DNA from: Nitratireductor sp.
GTDB lineage: Bacteria; Pseudomonadota; Alphaproteobacteria; Rhizobiales; Rhizobiaceae
Length of the DNA stretch: 64,000 nucleotides
Assembly: GCA_020637805.1 (NCBI GenBank)
Contig: JACKJU010000004.1
Location: 124,001-188,000, forward strand
Direction: 5' to 3'
Shown: piece by piece, positions 1 through 7,596 of the stretch
How the letters are laid out: the number at the start of each line of letters is the position of its first letter
Position numbering within the stretch: position 1 is the first letter of the stretch
The notes under the pieces: generated by a model
The model's input: the letters and a program-made list of their open reading frames with translations, nothing else
Told to the model about the DNA's origin: nothing
Database searches by the model: none
Translations under genes and position numbers: made by a program

Positions 1-174
1 ATAAGGCCAGTTTTCGACGCAATCACGCGAGATACCGTGATCGTTGCGCACGGAGCCGTGGGCCGTGCCGTGCGCCGCTACATGCTCGGGCTGAATGCCG
101 ATGCTGCCGCCTTCTACGAGTTTCCGCAAGATCGCCTTTTCCGGTTTGCCAACGGAGAAGAAGAACTCCTTTAG
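1..174 (+). CDS. Histidine phosphatase family protein, C-terminal fragment
   Basis: The reading frame is open from the first base of the window and stops with TAG at 172-174, so only the last 57 residues are present. It contains VIVAHGAVGRAVRRYMLGL, which matches the second conserved histidine region of phosphoglycerate-mutase-like (histidine phosphatase) proteins, where a His-Gly pair precedes a helix. In related alphaproteobacteria a gene of this family lies close to aroC, which agrees with the neighbour at 981. The substrate cannot be judged from this tail. The family assignment is an inference from one motif plus context. Confidence 0.7.
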   Translation: MRPVFDAITRDTVIVAHGAVGRAVRRYMLGLNADAAAFYEFPQDRLFRFANGEEELL

Positions 175-363
175 GCCGCTCTTGCCACTCTCATGCAATC
201 TTTTCGCGAATATTTTTGTGCTATTATTACTACCATGAATTGTGTTTATGGTCGCCATTCCGGAATTTACCGAAAAATCACTGTGGCTCGGATATCCGTT
301 AATTTTCGGAAAATCTTTTTGGTGTAATGACGAAGTATATAATTGTTGATCAGGCAAGTGGAT

Positions 364-813
364 ATGGACTCGAACGAACATGTTGACCAGCCTGCCTCCG
401 ATGCTGCGCGCTCGGAGGAAATGGTCGAACGTCCGAAACGTCTAAGAGTGTTGAAAAGTGCCCACGTCTTCTACGACGAGGGCAATATCAGCCATCCCTG
501 CGTCGTTCGCGACATTAGCGAAAATGGCGCGCGTCTGCGTTTTCAGAATCCGGTTCTGCTGCCAGAAAGATTCTGGCTGGAAGTCGAACTGGATGCCTAC
601 AAGGTCGAGTGCCAGTTGGCCTGGTCGCACGGACTTGAAATGGGCGTATCCTTCTGCAGCGAGCGGATCGAGACCAAGAAGGTCCGAATCCAGGTGGTGA
701 AGCCCACCTTAGGCTCCGTCAGCGAAGATGGAACCGGCAAGGATGGCAGCGCGCAGGATGCAGGCTTCAGGCCACGGCCCAAACAGGGGCCCGTCTTCGG
801 CAAGAAGCGCTGA
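364..813 (+). CDS. PilZ domain protein
   Basis: A 149-residue protein with a PilZ-type beta-barrel core at about residues 25-105. The conserved D-x-S-x-x-G element is present as DISENG, followed by ARLRF and later LAWSHGLEMGVSF, the usual end of the barrel. The arginine-rich stretch before it (RPKRLR) is not a perfect RxxxR, so binding of cyclic di-GMP is likely but not certain. The C-terminal 40 residues are charged and look disordered. The frame could begin at TTG 343, but ATG 364 gives the normal compact N-terminus. An AT-rich 190-bp leader with the palindrome ATTTTCGGAAAAT at 302-314 lies upstream. Confidence 0.8.
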   Translation: MDSNEHVDQPASDAARSEEMVERPKRLRVLKSAHVFYDEGNISHPCVVRDISENGARLRFQNPVLLPERFWLEVELDAYKVECQLAWSHGLEMGVSFCSERIETKKVRIQVVKPTLGSVSEDGTGKDGSAQDAGFRPRPKQGPVFGKKR

Positions 814-980
814 AACGCTTCAAGTTTCCCCAGACGCCAAGGCCCAAGAAGTCTCATCAGAAGCATTGCGACGATGCCATATGCGCCACAGCTTCCCATT
901 GACCCCTCTCCCGCTTCCTCATAGAAACGCCCAATAACTCCGGCAGCAATTCCGCATGCCTTCAGGCGGGCTTTTTCTCC

Positions 981-2078
981 ATGTCCTACAATACCTTCGG
1001 CCATATGTTCCGCGTGACCACCTGGGGCGAAAGCCACGGCAAGGGACTGGGCTGCATCGTTGATGGCTGCCCGCCGGGCATCGAATTCACGGTTGCCGAG
1101 GTGCAAGCCTATCTGGACCAGCGCAAACCGGGCCAGTCGAAGCACACGACACAGCGGCGCGAACCCGACGAGGTTCAGGTCCTTTCCGGCGTAATGGAGA
1201 AGGAGGGCGACCCGCAAACCCTCATCACCACGGGAACGCCCATTTCAATGGCGATCTGGAACACAGATCAGCGTTCCAAGGACTATGGGGAGATCAGGGA
1301 CCGTTACCGCCCTGGCCACGCCGACTATACCTATGATGTCAAATACGGCATTCGCGACTATCGTGGTGGCGGCCGGTCGTCGGCGCGCGAAACCGCTGCC
1401 CGTGTGGCGGCCGGAGCCCTGGCCCGCAAGGTGGTTCCGGCACTGGAGGTCCGTGGCGCCCTCGTGCAGGTTGGACCTCACGGAATCAATCGGGAAAACT
1501 GGAACTGGGCAGAGGTTGGAAACAACGATTTCTTCTGCCCAGATGCCGAGGCAGCCGCTCATTGGGACACCTACCTTGCAGCCATACGCAAGGACCGCAA
1601 TTCTGTTGGCGCAGTGGTCGAGATCGTGGCCGAGGGCGTTCCAGCCGGTATTGGCGCGCCCGTCTACGCCAAACTGGATCAGGACATAGCCTCGGGCCTC
1701 ATGAGCATCAACGCGGTAAAGGGCGTGGAAATCGGCAACGGCTTCGAAGCGGCAGCCATCACCGGCGTCGAGAACGCCGATGAAATGCGGATCGGCAACG
1801 ACGGCCAGGTGAAATTTCTCTCCAACAATGCCGGTGGCATACTTGGCGGCATTTCCACCGGTCAGCCCGTGATTGCGCGCTTCGCTGTCAAGCCCACCTC
1901 CTCCATTTTGACGCCGCGCAAAAGCGTGACCTCGAAGGGCGAGGAAGTGGATGTCATAACCAAGGGACGGCATGACCCTTGCGTGGGCATCCGCGCTGTG
2001 CCGATTGGTGAAGCGATGGTCGCCTGCGCGATTGCCGACCACTACCTGATGCATCGCGGACAGACCGGAAGGGTCTGA
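981..2078 (+). CDS. aroC: Chorismate synthase
   Basis: Chorismate synthase converts 5-enolpyruvylshikimate-3-phosphate to chorismate with reduced FMN, the last common step of aromatic amino acid synthesis. The 365-residue length is normal. The N-terminal FRVTTWGESHGKGLG signature, the RKPGQSKHTTQRREPDEV block (about residues 48-65), the RGGGRSSARETAARVAAG segment and SNNAGGILGGISTGQP near the C-terminus are all present. The start MSYNTFGHMFRVTTWGESHG matches the usual family start, although the bases just upstream (CTTTTTCTCC) hold no good ribosome binding site. It is followed at 10 nt by a LysE-family gene and may be co-transcribed with it. Confidence 0.98.
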   Translation: MSYNTFGHMFRVTTWGESHGKGLGCIVDGCPPGIEFTVAEVQAYLDQRKPGQSKHTTQRREPDEVQVLSGVMEKEGDPQTLITTGTPISMAIWNTDQRSKDYGEIRDRYRPGHADYTYDVKYGIRDYRGGGRSSARETAARVAAGALARKVVPALEVRGALVQVGPHGINRENWNWAEVGNNDFFCPDAEAAAHWDTYLAAIRKDRNSVGAVVEIVAEGVPAGIGAPVYAKLDQDIASGLMSINAVKGVEIGNGFEAAAITGVENADEMRIGNDGQVKFLSNNAGGILGGISTGQPVIARFAVKPTSSILTPRKSVTSKGEEVDVITKGRHDPCVGIRAVPIGEAMVACAIADHYLMHRGQTGRV

Positions 2079-2088
2079 TGAGGTACAG

Positions 2089-2700
2089 ATGAGCTGGGAA
2101 TTCTTCATCACGTCGCTGATCGTCATCCTGATCCCGGGCACCGGCGTACTCTACACGATTGCGGTCGGGCTAGGCCGTGGGTTCAGGACATCCATTGTGG
2201 CTGCCCTTGGCTGCACGGCAGGCATCATACCGCACATGCTGGCCTCGATCGTGGGACTGGCAGCGGTGCTGCACGCCAGTGCCGTCGCCTTCCAGACCCT
2301 GAAGTGGTTTGGCGTTGCCTATCTTTTCTACATGGCCTGGGGAATGTTGAAGGCCGGCGGTGCGCTGGACGCCGAGCCCCAAACCGACAATCGCTCCGAT
2401 CTGCGCATCATACGCGATGCCGTTGCAATCAATTCGCTCAATCCCAAGCTTTCCATCTTCTTCCTCGCCTTCCTGCCGCAATTCATTCCGGCCGGTACGC
2501 AACACGCAACGGCGCTGATGGCCGCGCTTGCACTTGCGTTCATGGCGATGACCTTCGCAGTCTTCGTGCTGTACGGGGCCTGTGCCTCGCTTGCGCGCGA
2601 CTACGTGATTTCCAGGCCCCGGGTAGTATCCGCGGTCAAACGTTCCTTTGCTGCCACATTCGGCCTTCTGGGCCTGAGACTGGCACTGGCTGAAAGATAA
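2089..2700 (+). CDS. LysE family exporter
   Basis: A 203-residue inner-membrane protein with about six hydrophobic segments, the size and layout of the LysE/RhtB amino acid exporter family. The first helix carries LIPGTGVLYTIAVGLGRG, corresponding to the conserved family motif after the first membrane span. SLNPKLSIFFLAFLPQF at about residues 117-133 is the second typical signature. A GAGG ribosome binding site sits 5 nt before ATG 2089. The gene is sandwiched with tiny gaps between aroC and ribB, so the three probably form one transcript. The exported substrate (amino acid, homoserine lactone or another small amphiphile) cannot be read from the sequence. Confidence 0.9.
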   Translation: MSWEFFITSLIVILIPGTGVLYTIAVGLGRGFRTSIVAALGCTAGIIPHMLASIVGLAAVLHASAVAFQTLKWFGVAYLFYMAWGMLKAGGALDAEPQTDNRSDLRIIRDAVAINSLNPKLSIFFLAFLPQFIPAGTQHATALMAALALAFMAMTFAVFVLYGACASLARDYVISRPRVVSAVKRSFAATFGLLGLRLALAER

Positions 2701-2704
2701 TTGC

Positions 2705-3814
2705 ATGACCTACGATCAGGCCCGTGTGGCCGACGCACTTCGCGCTTTCGAAGCAGGCGAAATCGTCGTTGTGACCGACGATGACGACCGTGAAAACGAG
2801 GGCGATCTCATTGTCGCGGCAGTACATTGCACGCCGGAGAAGATGGCGTTCATCATCCGGCACACTTCCGGTATCGTCTGCGCGCCAATGACCGTTGCCG
2901 ATGCCAAGCGCCTCAACCTTGCCCCCATGGTGGCAGAGAACGACGCACCGCATGCCACGGCCTTCACGGTAACAATCGACTACAAGCACGCAACGACGAC
3001 CGGAATTTCAGCCGAGGATCGCAACAATACCTGCCGCGCGCTTGCCAATCCGAATGCGGGTGCTGCCGATTTCGTGCGTCCTGGGCACATCTTTCCGCTG
3101 GTTGCCAAGGAAGGCGGCGTGCTGATGCGCTCGGGCCATACCGAGGCCGCCGTCGATCTCTGCAAGCTGGTGAAGCTTCCTCCCGTGGGTGTGATTTCGG
3201 AACTCATGAACGAAGACGGCACCGTGATGCGCGGACCGCAGGTTGCGAGTTTCGCCGAGACTCACGGATTGAAGATGGTTTCGGTTGCGGATCTCATTGC
3301 CTACCGGCAGCGCCAGGAGAGTTTTGTCGAGCGCATGGATACCCAGGAAGTCGAAACGATCGGCGGAATGGCGACCGTTCATACCTATCGCACTCCCTGG
3401 GACCCGATGCATCATGTGGCTGTAGTCTTTGGCGACATTCGCGACGGCAACAATGTTCCCGTTCGCCTGCAGATCGAATCCGTGATCGACGATGCGTTTG
3501 GCAGAAACGACGCTCTTCGCAACACGGTGCGCAGCATGGGCGCGGAAGGGCGCGGAGTAGTCGTCTATCTTCGCGAGGGATCGGTCGGCGTCGCATATTC
3601 ATCGGGCCATCGCACCACCGGAAGCACGCTTGGCGAGGAAGAGCATGACTCTTCCAGGTCGCGTCAGGAGGAATGGCTGGAGATCGGACTGGGCGCCCAG
3701 ATACTGCGCGATCTCGGTATCCAGTCCATCGAGCTGATTGCCTCTCGCGAACGTCATTATGTTGGTCTCGAAGGTTTTGGTATCAGGATCGCCAAGACAC
3801 GAATTCCGGAGTAA
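2705..3814 (+). CDS. ribB: 3,4-dihydroxy-2-butanone-4-phosphate synthase with degenerate RibA-like domain
   Basis: The N-terminal domain (about residues 1-205) makes 3,4-dihydroxy-2-butanone 4-phosphate from ribulose 5-phosphate for riboflavin synthesis. The acidic loop TDDDDRENEGDLIVAA and RHTSGIVCAPM are clear active-site elements. The C-terminal part (about 208-369) has the fold signature of GTP cyclohydrolase II, with GAEGRGVVVYLREG and a final GFGI segment. It lacks the zinc-binding cysteine cluster: where RibA has a Gly-Asp-x(n)-Cys-x-Cys region, this protein reads FGDIRDGNNVPVRLQIESV with no cysteine. The second domain should therefore not make the RibA product; RibB proteins of this hybrid kind are known from proteobacteria. 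Four nt separate it from the LysE gene, and no FMN riboswitch lies directly upstream. Confidence 0.93.
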   Translation: MTYDQARVADALRAFEAGEIVVVTDDDDRENEGDLIVAAVHCTPEKMAFIIRHTSGIVCAPMTVADAKRLNLAPMVAENDAPHATAFTVTIDYKHATTTGISAEDRNNTCRALANPNAGAADFVRPGHIFPLVAKEGGVLMRSGHTEAAVDLCKLVKLPPVGVISELMNEDGTVMRGPQVASFAETHGLKMVSVADLIAYRQRQESFVERMDTQEVETIGGMATVHTYRTPWDPMHHVAVVFGDIRDGNNVPVRLQIESVIDDAFGRNDALRNTVRSMGAEGRGVVVYLREGSVGVAYSSGHRTTGSTLGEEEHDSSRSRQEEWLEIGLGAQILRDLGIQSIELIASRERHYVGLEGFGIRIAKTRIPE

Positions 3815-3845
3815 CTTCCCCGGCTCCCCAAGGAGGGCAAGTACC

Positions 3846-4778
3846 ATGCACAAACCGCCTGCCCTCATGTCAGCTTTCCTTGCTGCCACCCTGGTCATTG
3901 CGGGTGTGAATGTTGCCGGCATGGCCGTGGCCTCGGAAAAATGGACGGCTACGAAGCTCGACGCTACCGCCTACCCAGCCGATATCGTTGAAAACAAGCT
4001 TGAACCGGCACCGGGCGGCTTGCCGGACGGACGGGTGGCGACCGCAAGTTCAGGCGATATCCGCAAGGCTTGGTATCAGTCTCCCACCACTCGCTACGCC
4101 CACGCGGTGCTTGGCGACAATGTCGAGGCCGGAGAACTGAAGGTAGAAGACGCGCGCGGCCGCAGCGCATCTCTGCGCCTGCCGGAAAACGAGGTCTTCG
4201 AGGACACCACACCGCGCATAGCCGACCTGGACAATGACGGACTGAACGAGGTTGTCACCATCCGCTCCTCGGTTTCAAAGGGCGCATCGGTTACGATCTA
4301 CGGCATGGCGAACGGCGTCCTGATGCAGAAGGCGACAACCGGCTTTATCGGCACCGCCAATCGCTGGCTCAACATTGCAGCCATTGCGCCGATGGCAGGC
4401 AGCGGCGGACAGGAAATTGCGTTCGTGCGCACCCCGCATATCGGCGGCGACCTTTTCATTGCCGCCTATGCCAAGGGGGTCTTCATACAGGTTACCGCCA
4501 TGCAGGGTTTCTCGGACCATGTCATCGGGTCAGGCGAACTGCGCCTTTCTGCGGTGGCCGACATCAACGGCGACGGCAAGCAGGAACTCGCCCTGCCCTC
4601 GCAGGACCGCAAGACATTGCGCATTGTCGGCTTTGTGGGGCGTGAACTGAAGGAAATAGCAACCGCGCAACTTGATGCGGCGATTGACAAGGCGATAGGG
4701 GTCGAGACCTCTGAGGGCCGGATTTCGTTCATCACCGGGCTTGAAGATGGTTCGGTCTGGCGCATCGCCCCAAACTGA
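3846..4778 (+). CDS. Secreted VCBS/FG-GAP repeat protein
   Basis: ATG 3846 follows a strong AGGAGGG ribosome binding site; the longer open frame from 3738 overlaps ribB and is not needed. The 310-residue product starts with a signal peptide (residues about 1-30, ending AVAS). It is followed by beta-rich sequence with two calcium-loop-like motifs, DLDNDGLNE at about 127-135 and DINGDGKQE at about 239-247, typical of VCBS or FG-GAP propeller repeats. The product is probably a periplasmic or outer-surface propeller. No enzymatic residues are recognisable and the ligand is unknown. It stands about 30 nt after ribB and could share its transcript. Confidence 0.8.
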   Translation: MHKPPALMSAFLAATLVIAGVNVAGMAVASEKWTATKLDATAYPADIVENKLEPAPGGLPDGRVATASSGDIRKAWYQSPTTRYAHAVLGDNVEAGELKVEDARGRSASLRLPENEVFEDTTPRIADLDNDGLNEVVTIRSSVSKGASVTIYGMANGVLMQKATTGFIGTANRWLNIAAIAPMAGSGGQEIAFVRTPHIGGDLFIAAYAKGVFIQVTAMQGFSDHVIGSGELRLSAVADINGDGKQELALPSQDRKTLRIVGFVGRELKEIATAQLDAAIDKAIGVETSEGRISFITGLEDGSVWRIAPN

Positions 4779-4885
4779 TGGCTTCTTGAAAGCAAGGCTG
4801 GGGCAATCCAGATAAGGCTTTCGGCCGGGCCCGCGTGGCCGCCCGAAATGGGCCGTGCCGAGCGGCGCCGGAACAACAACTGCAT

Positions 4886-4893
4886 GGTGGAGG
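4886..4893 (+). promoter_or_regulatory. Ribosome binding site that points to a CTG start
   Basis: GGTGGAGG lies 6 nt before CTG 4900. No ATG, GTG or TTG in the deacetylase frame stands at a suitable distance from it. The only earlier in-frame start, GTG 4855, has no Shine-Dalgarno sequence and would add 15 residues that do not resemble the family. Confidence 0.5.
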
Positions 4894-4899
4894 CATATC

Positions 4900-5826
4900 C
4901 TGACAACCATTCTGTATAGTCATGCTGCGTGCCTGGAACATCTCAACCTGCCGGGTCATCCCGAGCGACCCGATCGCTTGAGGGCGATCGACAGGGTTCT
5001 GGGCAGTGACGGCTTTGAGCCGCTCGTTCGAATCGAGGCACCGGAAGCAGATCCGAAGCTCTTCGAACTCGCGCACCCCCGATCCCATGTCGACCTCATT
5101 CATGATGCCGTGCCGCTGGAAGGGTTTGCCCGGGTCGATGCGGATACCGCCATCAGCCCGAAAAGCTGGGAGGCGGTGCTGAGGGCAACCGGAGCGGCTG
5201 TTGCCGGTGTCGATGCCGTGTTTTCAGGCGAAGCAGACAACGTGTTTGCCTCGGTTCGCCCACCCGGTCACCATGCCGAGAAGGCGACGGCAATGGGTTT
5301 CTGCCTGATCAACTCGGTCGCGGTAGCAGCGCGTCATGCCCAGCGTCATCACGATGCAGAGCGCGTCGCGATCGTCGACTTCGACGTGCACCACGGCAAC
5401 GGAACCCAAGACATATTCTACGAGGACGAGACGGTCCTGTTTGCCTCTTCGCATCAGATGCCGCTGTTTCCGGGAACCGGAGAACTCGGTGAAACCGGTG
5501 CCGGAAACATATTCAATGCTCCGTTGAGTGACGGCGATGGAGGCGAAGTTTTCAAGGCTGCCTGGCGCGAGCGCATTCTCCCTGCGGTCGATCGTTTTGG
5601 CCCCGACCTGATCATCATTTCGGCAGGCTTCGACGCCCACCGGCTGGACCCGCTCGCCGGCATCAACCTCGAAGCAGAGGATTTCGACTGGGTCACGGGC
5701 GAACTCATGGATCTTGCATCCCGGCACTGCGGCAACAGGATCGTGAGCGTGCTGGAGGGTGGATATGATCTGACGGGGCTTGCAACCTCGGTTGCCGCAC
5801 ATGTAAACCGGTTGATGACTGGTTGA
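4900..5826 (+). CDS. Histone deacetylase family protein, probable CTG start
   Basis: A 308-residue zinc-dependent deacetylase of the arginase/HDAC fold (acetoin utilisation or acetylpolyamine amidohydrolase group). Visible catalytic parts, numbered from the CTG: PGHPERPDRL at about 18-27, the His-His pair in RPPGHHAEKA (134-135), metal ligands in DFDVHHGNG (D160, D162, H164) and AGFDAH (D245), and the catalytic tyrosine in EGGYD (289). The start MTTILYSHAAC, read from CTG 4900, matches family N-termini and has an ideally spaced ribosome binding site. The alternative is GTG 4855. It probably removes acetyl groups from small amines or proteins in the cytoplasm. xseB follows 73 nt later. Confidence 0.88.
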   Translation: MTTILYSHAACLEHLNLPGHPERPDRLRAIDRVLGSDGFEPLVRIEAPEADPKLFELAHPRSHVDLIHDAVPLEGFARVDADTAISPKSWEAVLRATGAAVAGVDAVFSGEADNVFASVRPPGHHAEKATAMGFCLINSVAVAARHAQRHHDAERVAIVDFDVHHGNGTQDIFYEDETVLFASSHQMPLFPGTGELGETGAGNIFNAPLSDGDGGEVFKAAWRERILPAVDRFGPDLIIISAGFDAHRLDPLAGINLEAEDFDWVTGELMDLASRHCGNRIVSVLEGGYDLTGLATSVAAHVNRLMTG

Positions 5827-5899
5827 CGCAAACATTGCATCAAACCGATTATGGACACTGCGCCAGGAACACAGGTGCCGGAACCAACAGGAAATACCC

Positions 5900-6151
5900 A
5901 TGACGACCAACCAGCATGACGACATCGCACAGATGAGCTTCGAACAGGCGCTCGCCGAACTCGAATCCATCGTCAGCGGGCTGGAACAGGGCGAAGTTCC
6001 GCTCGACAAGTCGATTGCGCAATATGAGCGCGGTGAGGCGCTGCGCGCCCATTGCCAGAAACTGCTGCAGGCTGCCGAGGCGAAGGTCGAAAAGATACGC
6101 GCCAATGCCGGAGGCCAGGCGATCGGAACTGAACCGCTCGATCCCGAGTAG
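5900..6151 (+). CDS. xseB: Exodeoxyribonuclease VII small subunit
   Basis: An 83-residue helical protein, the normal size for XseB, which binds the large subunit XseA and is needed for activity of the single-strand-specific exonuclease VII. The signature FEQALAELESIVSGLEQGEV followed by PLDKSIAQYERGEALRAHCQ is clear. In many related genomes xseB is followed by dxs; here the next genes are a SCO protein and small proteins, so dxs must lie elsewhere. xseA is not in the window. Confidence 0.96.
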   Translation: MTTNQHDDIAQMSFEQALAELESIVSGLEQGEVPLDKSIAQYERGEALRAHCQKLLQAAEAKVEKIRANAGGQAIGTEPLDPE

Positions 6152-6313
6152 GCTTTTTTGCGCAGCTCGACGCAGTCAAAACCTGACTTCTGCATGCGTC
6201 ATTGCGCAACCTTGACCCTTCCGTAAGGTGCAGGCAAAAGTCGCCTTGCATTGCCAAACCTGCAACTGCTCGCCCCGGTCTGTTGCCCTCAAGAAACAAG
6301 CAAGGTGAGAGAT

Positions 6314-6898
6314 ATGAAATCGGTCAGAATCGTTCTGTGGGCAGCCGTCGTGGTGGCGGCCGGTATTGCAACATGGCTTGCACTGGGCAAGGGAACCGAC
6401 CTTGCCGCAACCCGGCTTGGAACAAATTTCGAGCTGGTCACCGATGAAGGCGCCAAAATCACCGAGAAAGATCTCGAAGGGCATCCCTACCTGATCTATT
6501 TCGGTTTCACCCACTGCCCGGAAATCTGCCCCACGACACTGGCCGAGAGCAGCGCCTGGCTGGAGAGGCTGGGCGACAAGGGCCGCGATCTCAAGGTCTA
6601 TTTCGTCACCGTCGATCCGGAACGCGATACCCAGGAAATTCTCGAAAGCTACCTGTCCTCCTTTGACGAGCGGATAGTCGGCATCACGGGCGATCTGCCG
6701 GAAATCGACCGCCTCGCGAAAAGCTTCCACATCTATTATCGCAAGGTTCCGCTGGACGACGGCGACTACACGATGGACCATACCGCGAGCGTGTTCCTGA
6801 TGCGCCCGGACGGTTCGTTTCAGGGAACGATTGCATTTGGCGAGGATTCGGATATCGCCTATGGCAAGATCGAGAAACTGCTGGCTGGCACATCCTGA
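6314..6898 (+). CDS. SCO1/SenC family copper protein
   Basis: ATG 6314 follows AAGGTGAGA; the longer open frame from 6251 adds residues without family similarity. The 194-residue protein has one N-terminal membrane anchor (about residues 5-24) and a thioredoxin-like domain exposed to the periplasm. The copper site is complete: Cys68 and Cys72 in FTHCPEICPTT and His156 in YTMDHTASVFLM. SCO proteins deliver copper to or reduce the CuA site of cytochrome c oxidase. The stop codon overlaps the start of a 56-codon gene, so the two are translationally coupled. Confidence 0.95.
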   Translation: MKSVRIVLWAAVVVAAGIATWLALGKGTDLAATRLGTNFELVTDEGAKITEKDLEGHPYLIYFGFTHCPEICPTTLAESSAWLERLGDKGRDLKVYFVTVDPERDTQEILESYLSSFDERIVGITGDLPEIDRLAKSFHIYYRKVPLDDGDYTMDHTASVFLMRPDGSFQGTIAFGEDSDIAYGKIEKLLAGTS

Positions 6899-7068
6899 TG
6901 CAACGTCACTTGGAAAATCCTGAACGCGCAGTGGCGGGTTTTTCCGCAAGGCTGGCCCTTGCCCTGCTCGCCGGAGCGGCTCTCGCTGCATTCGGATGGC
7001 TCTGGTATCACTTCGGTATCGATGTCGTGCTGGCCTATGCCGCAGGCGTCGCCATGCAGTGCTTTTGA
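6898..7068 (+). CDS. Small single-span membrane protein coupled to the SCO gene
   Basis: A 56-residue frame whose ATG overlaps the SCO stop in TGATG, the usual layout for translational coupling. It starts MQRHLENPERAVAGF, has one hydrophobic segment (about residues 16-36, rich in Ala and Leu, ending WLWYHFG) and a short tail that ends in a cysteine (AMQCF). I do not recognise the family. Size, one membrane span and coupling to a copper chaperone suggest an assembly or insertion partner for the same process, but this is inference from position alone. Confidence 0.6.
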   Translation: MQRHLENPERAVAGFSARLALALLAGAALAAFGWLWYHFGIDVVLAYAAGVAMQCF

Positions 7069-7199
7069 GCCGCCTGCCGAAGGTCTGTAAAATTTAACCA
7101 ATCGGCGGAAGGGTTCCTTAGGCACGTTCCTTTGCAGAACCTCAACACAACATCGCTAGAGTCCCGGCAAAACAAGAAGAGACGACAGGGATACCAGCA

Positions 7200-7547
7200 A
7201 TGCATACTGCGATCATCATCGCTTCCGTTGCCTTTGCCGCCATCAGCCTCCAAGCGAAGGCTCAGTCGGCATTCGGTACGGAGGAAAAATCCTCGATCCT
7301 CTACCAGGGCGGAAAGCAGAAGTACGACGAGAAGATCGCGAGGGCGGCCATCGACAAGGCAGCAAGCAAGATTGGCGAACTGCGCGGCAGCATCACCGGC
7401 GGTACGTCCAACAGTGTCATCCTGCCGGCCGAGTCCACGCCTGTGAAATTCGAGAAGTCCAGCGCCATCAAGCCAGTTTCCGACAAGACAGCAACCGATC
7501 ACACGGCAACCGATCCGGGCAAACTGCCGCCCATGCCCATGGTCTGA
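7200..7547 (+). CDS. Small secreted protein of unknown function
   Basis: A 115-residue product with a clear signal peptide (about residues 1-22, ending QAKAQS). The mature part has a lysine- and alanine-rich helix (AIDKAASKIGELRG, about 54-67) followed by a Ser/Thr/Pro-rich tail that repeats TATDHTATD. It is likely periplasmic. No family is recognised. ACAGGG upstream of ATG 7200 may serve as a weak ribosome binding site. The 131 bp before it (7069-7199) show no gene. Codon use resembles the neighbours, so it is probably a real lineage-restricted gene. Confidence 0.65.
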   Translation: MHTAIIIASVAFAAISLQAKAQSAFGTEEKSSILYQGGKQKYDEKIARAAIDKAASKIGELRGSITGGTSNSVILPAESTPVKFEKSSAIKPVSDKTATDHTATDPGKLPPMPMV

Positions 7548-7596
7548 TACCGGCCATCTTGTAATACCGCGCGTTTCATCGCAAACAGCGCGGGAC

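Noticed and set aside
302..314. Palindrome ATTTTCGGAAAAT before the PilZ gene
   Set aside because: Symmetric but short and AT-rich; expected by chance in such a leader, so not listed as a site.
235..327. 30-codon frame (MNCVYGRH...) before the PilZ gene
   Set aside because: It has no ribosome binding site and lies in AT-rich leader sequence, so coding support is too weak.
597..1217. Minus-strand open frame across the pilZ-aroC gap
   Set aside because: It overlaps clear coding sequence on the other strand and has no recognisable start context or domain.
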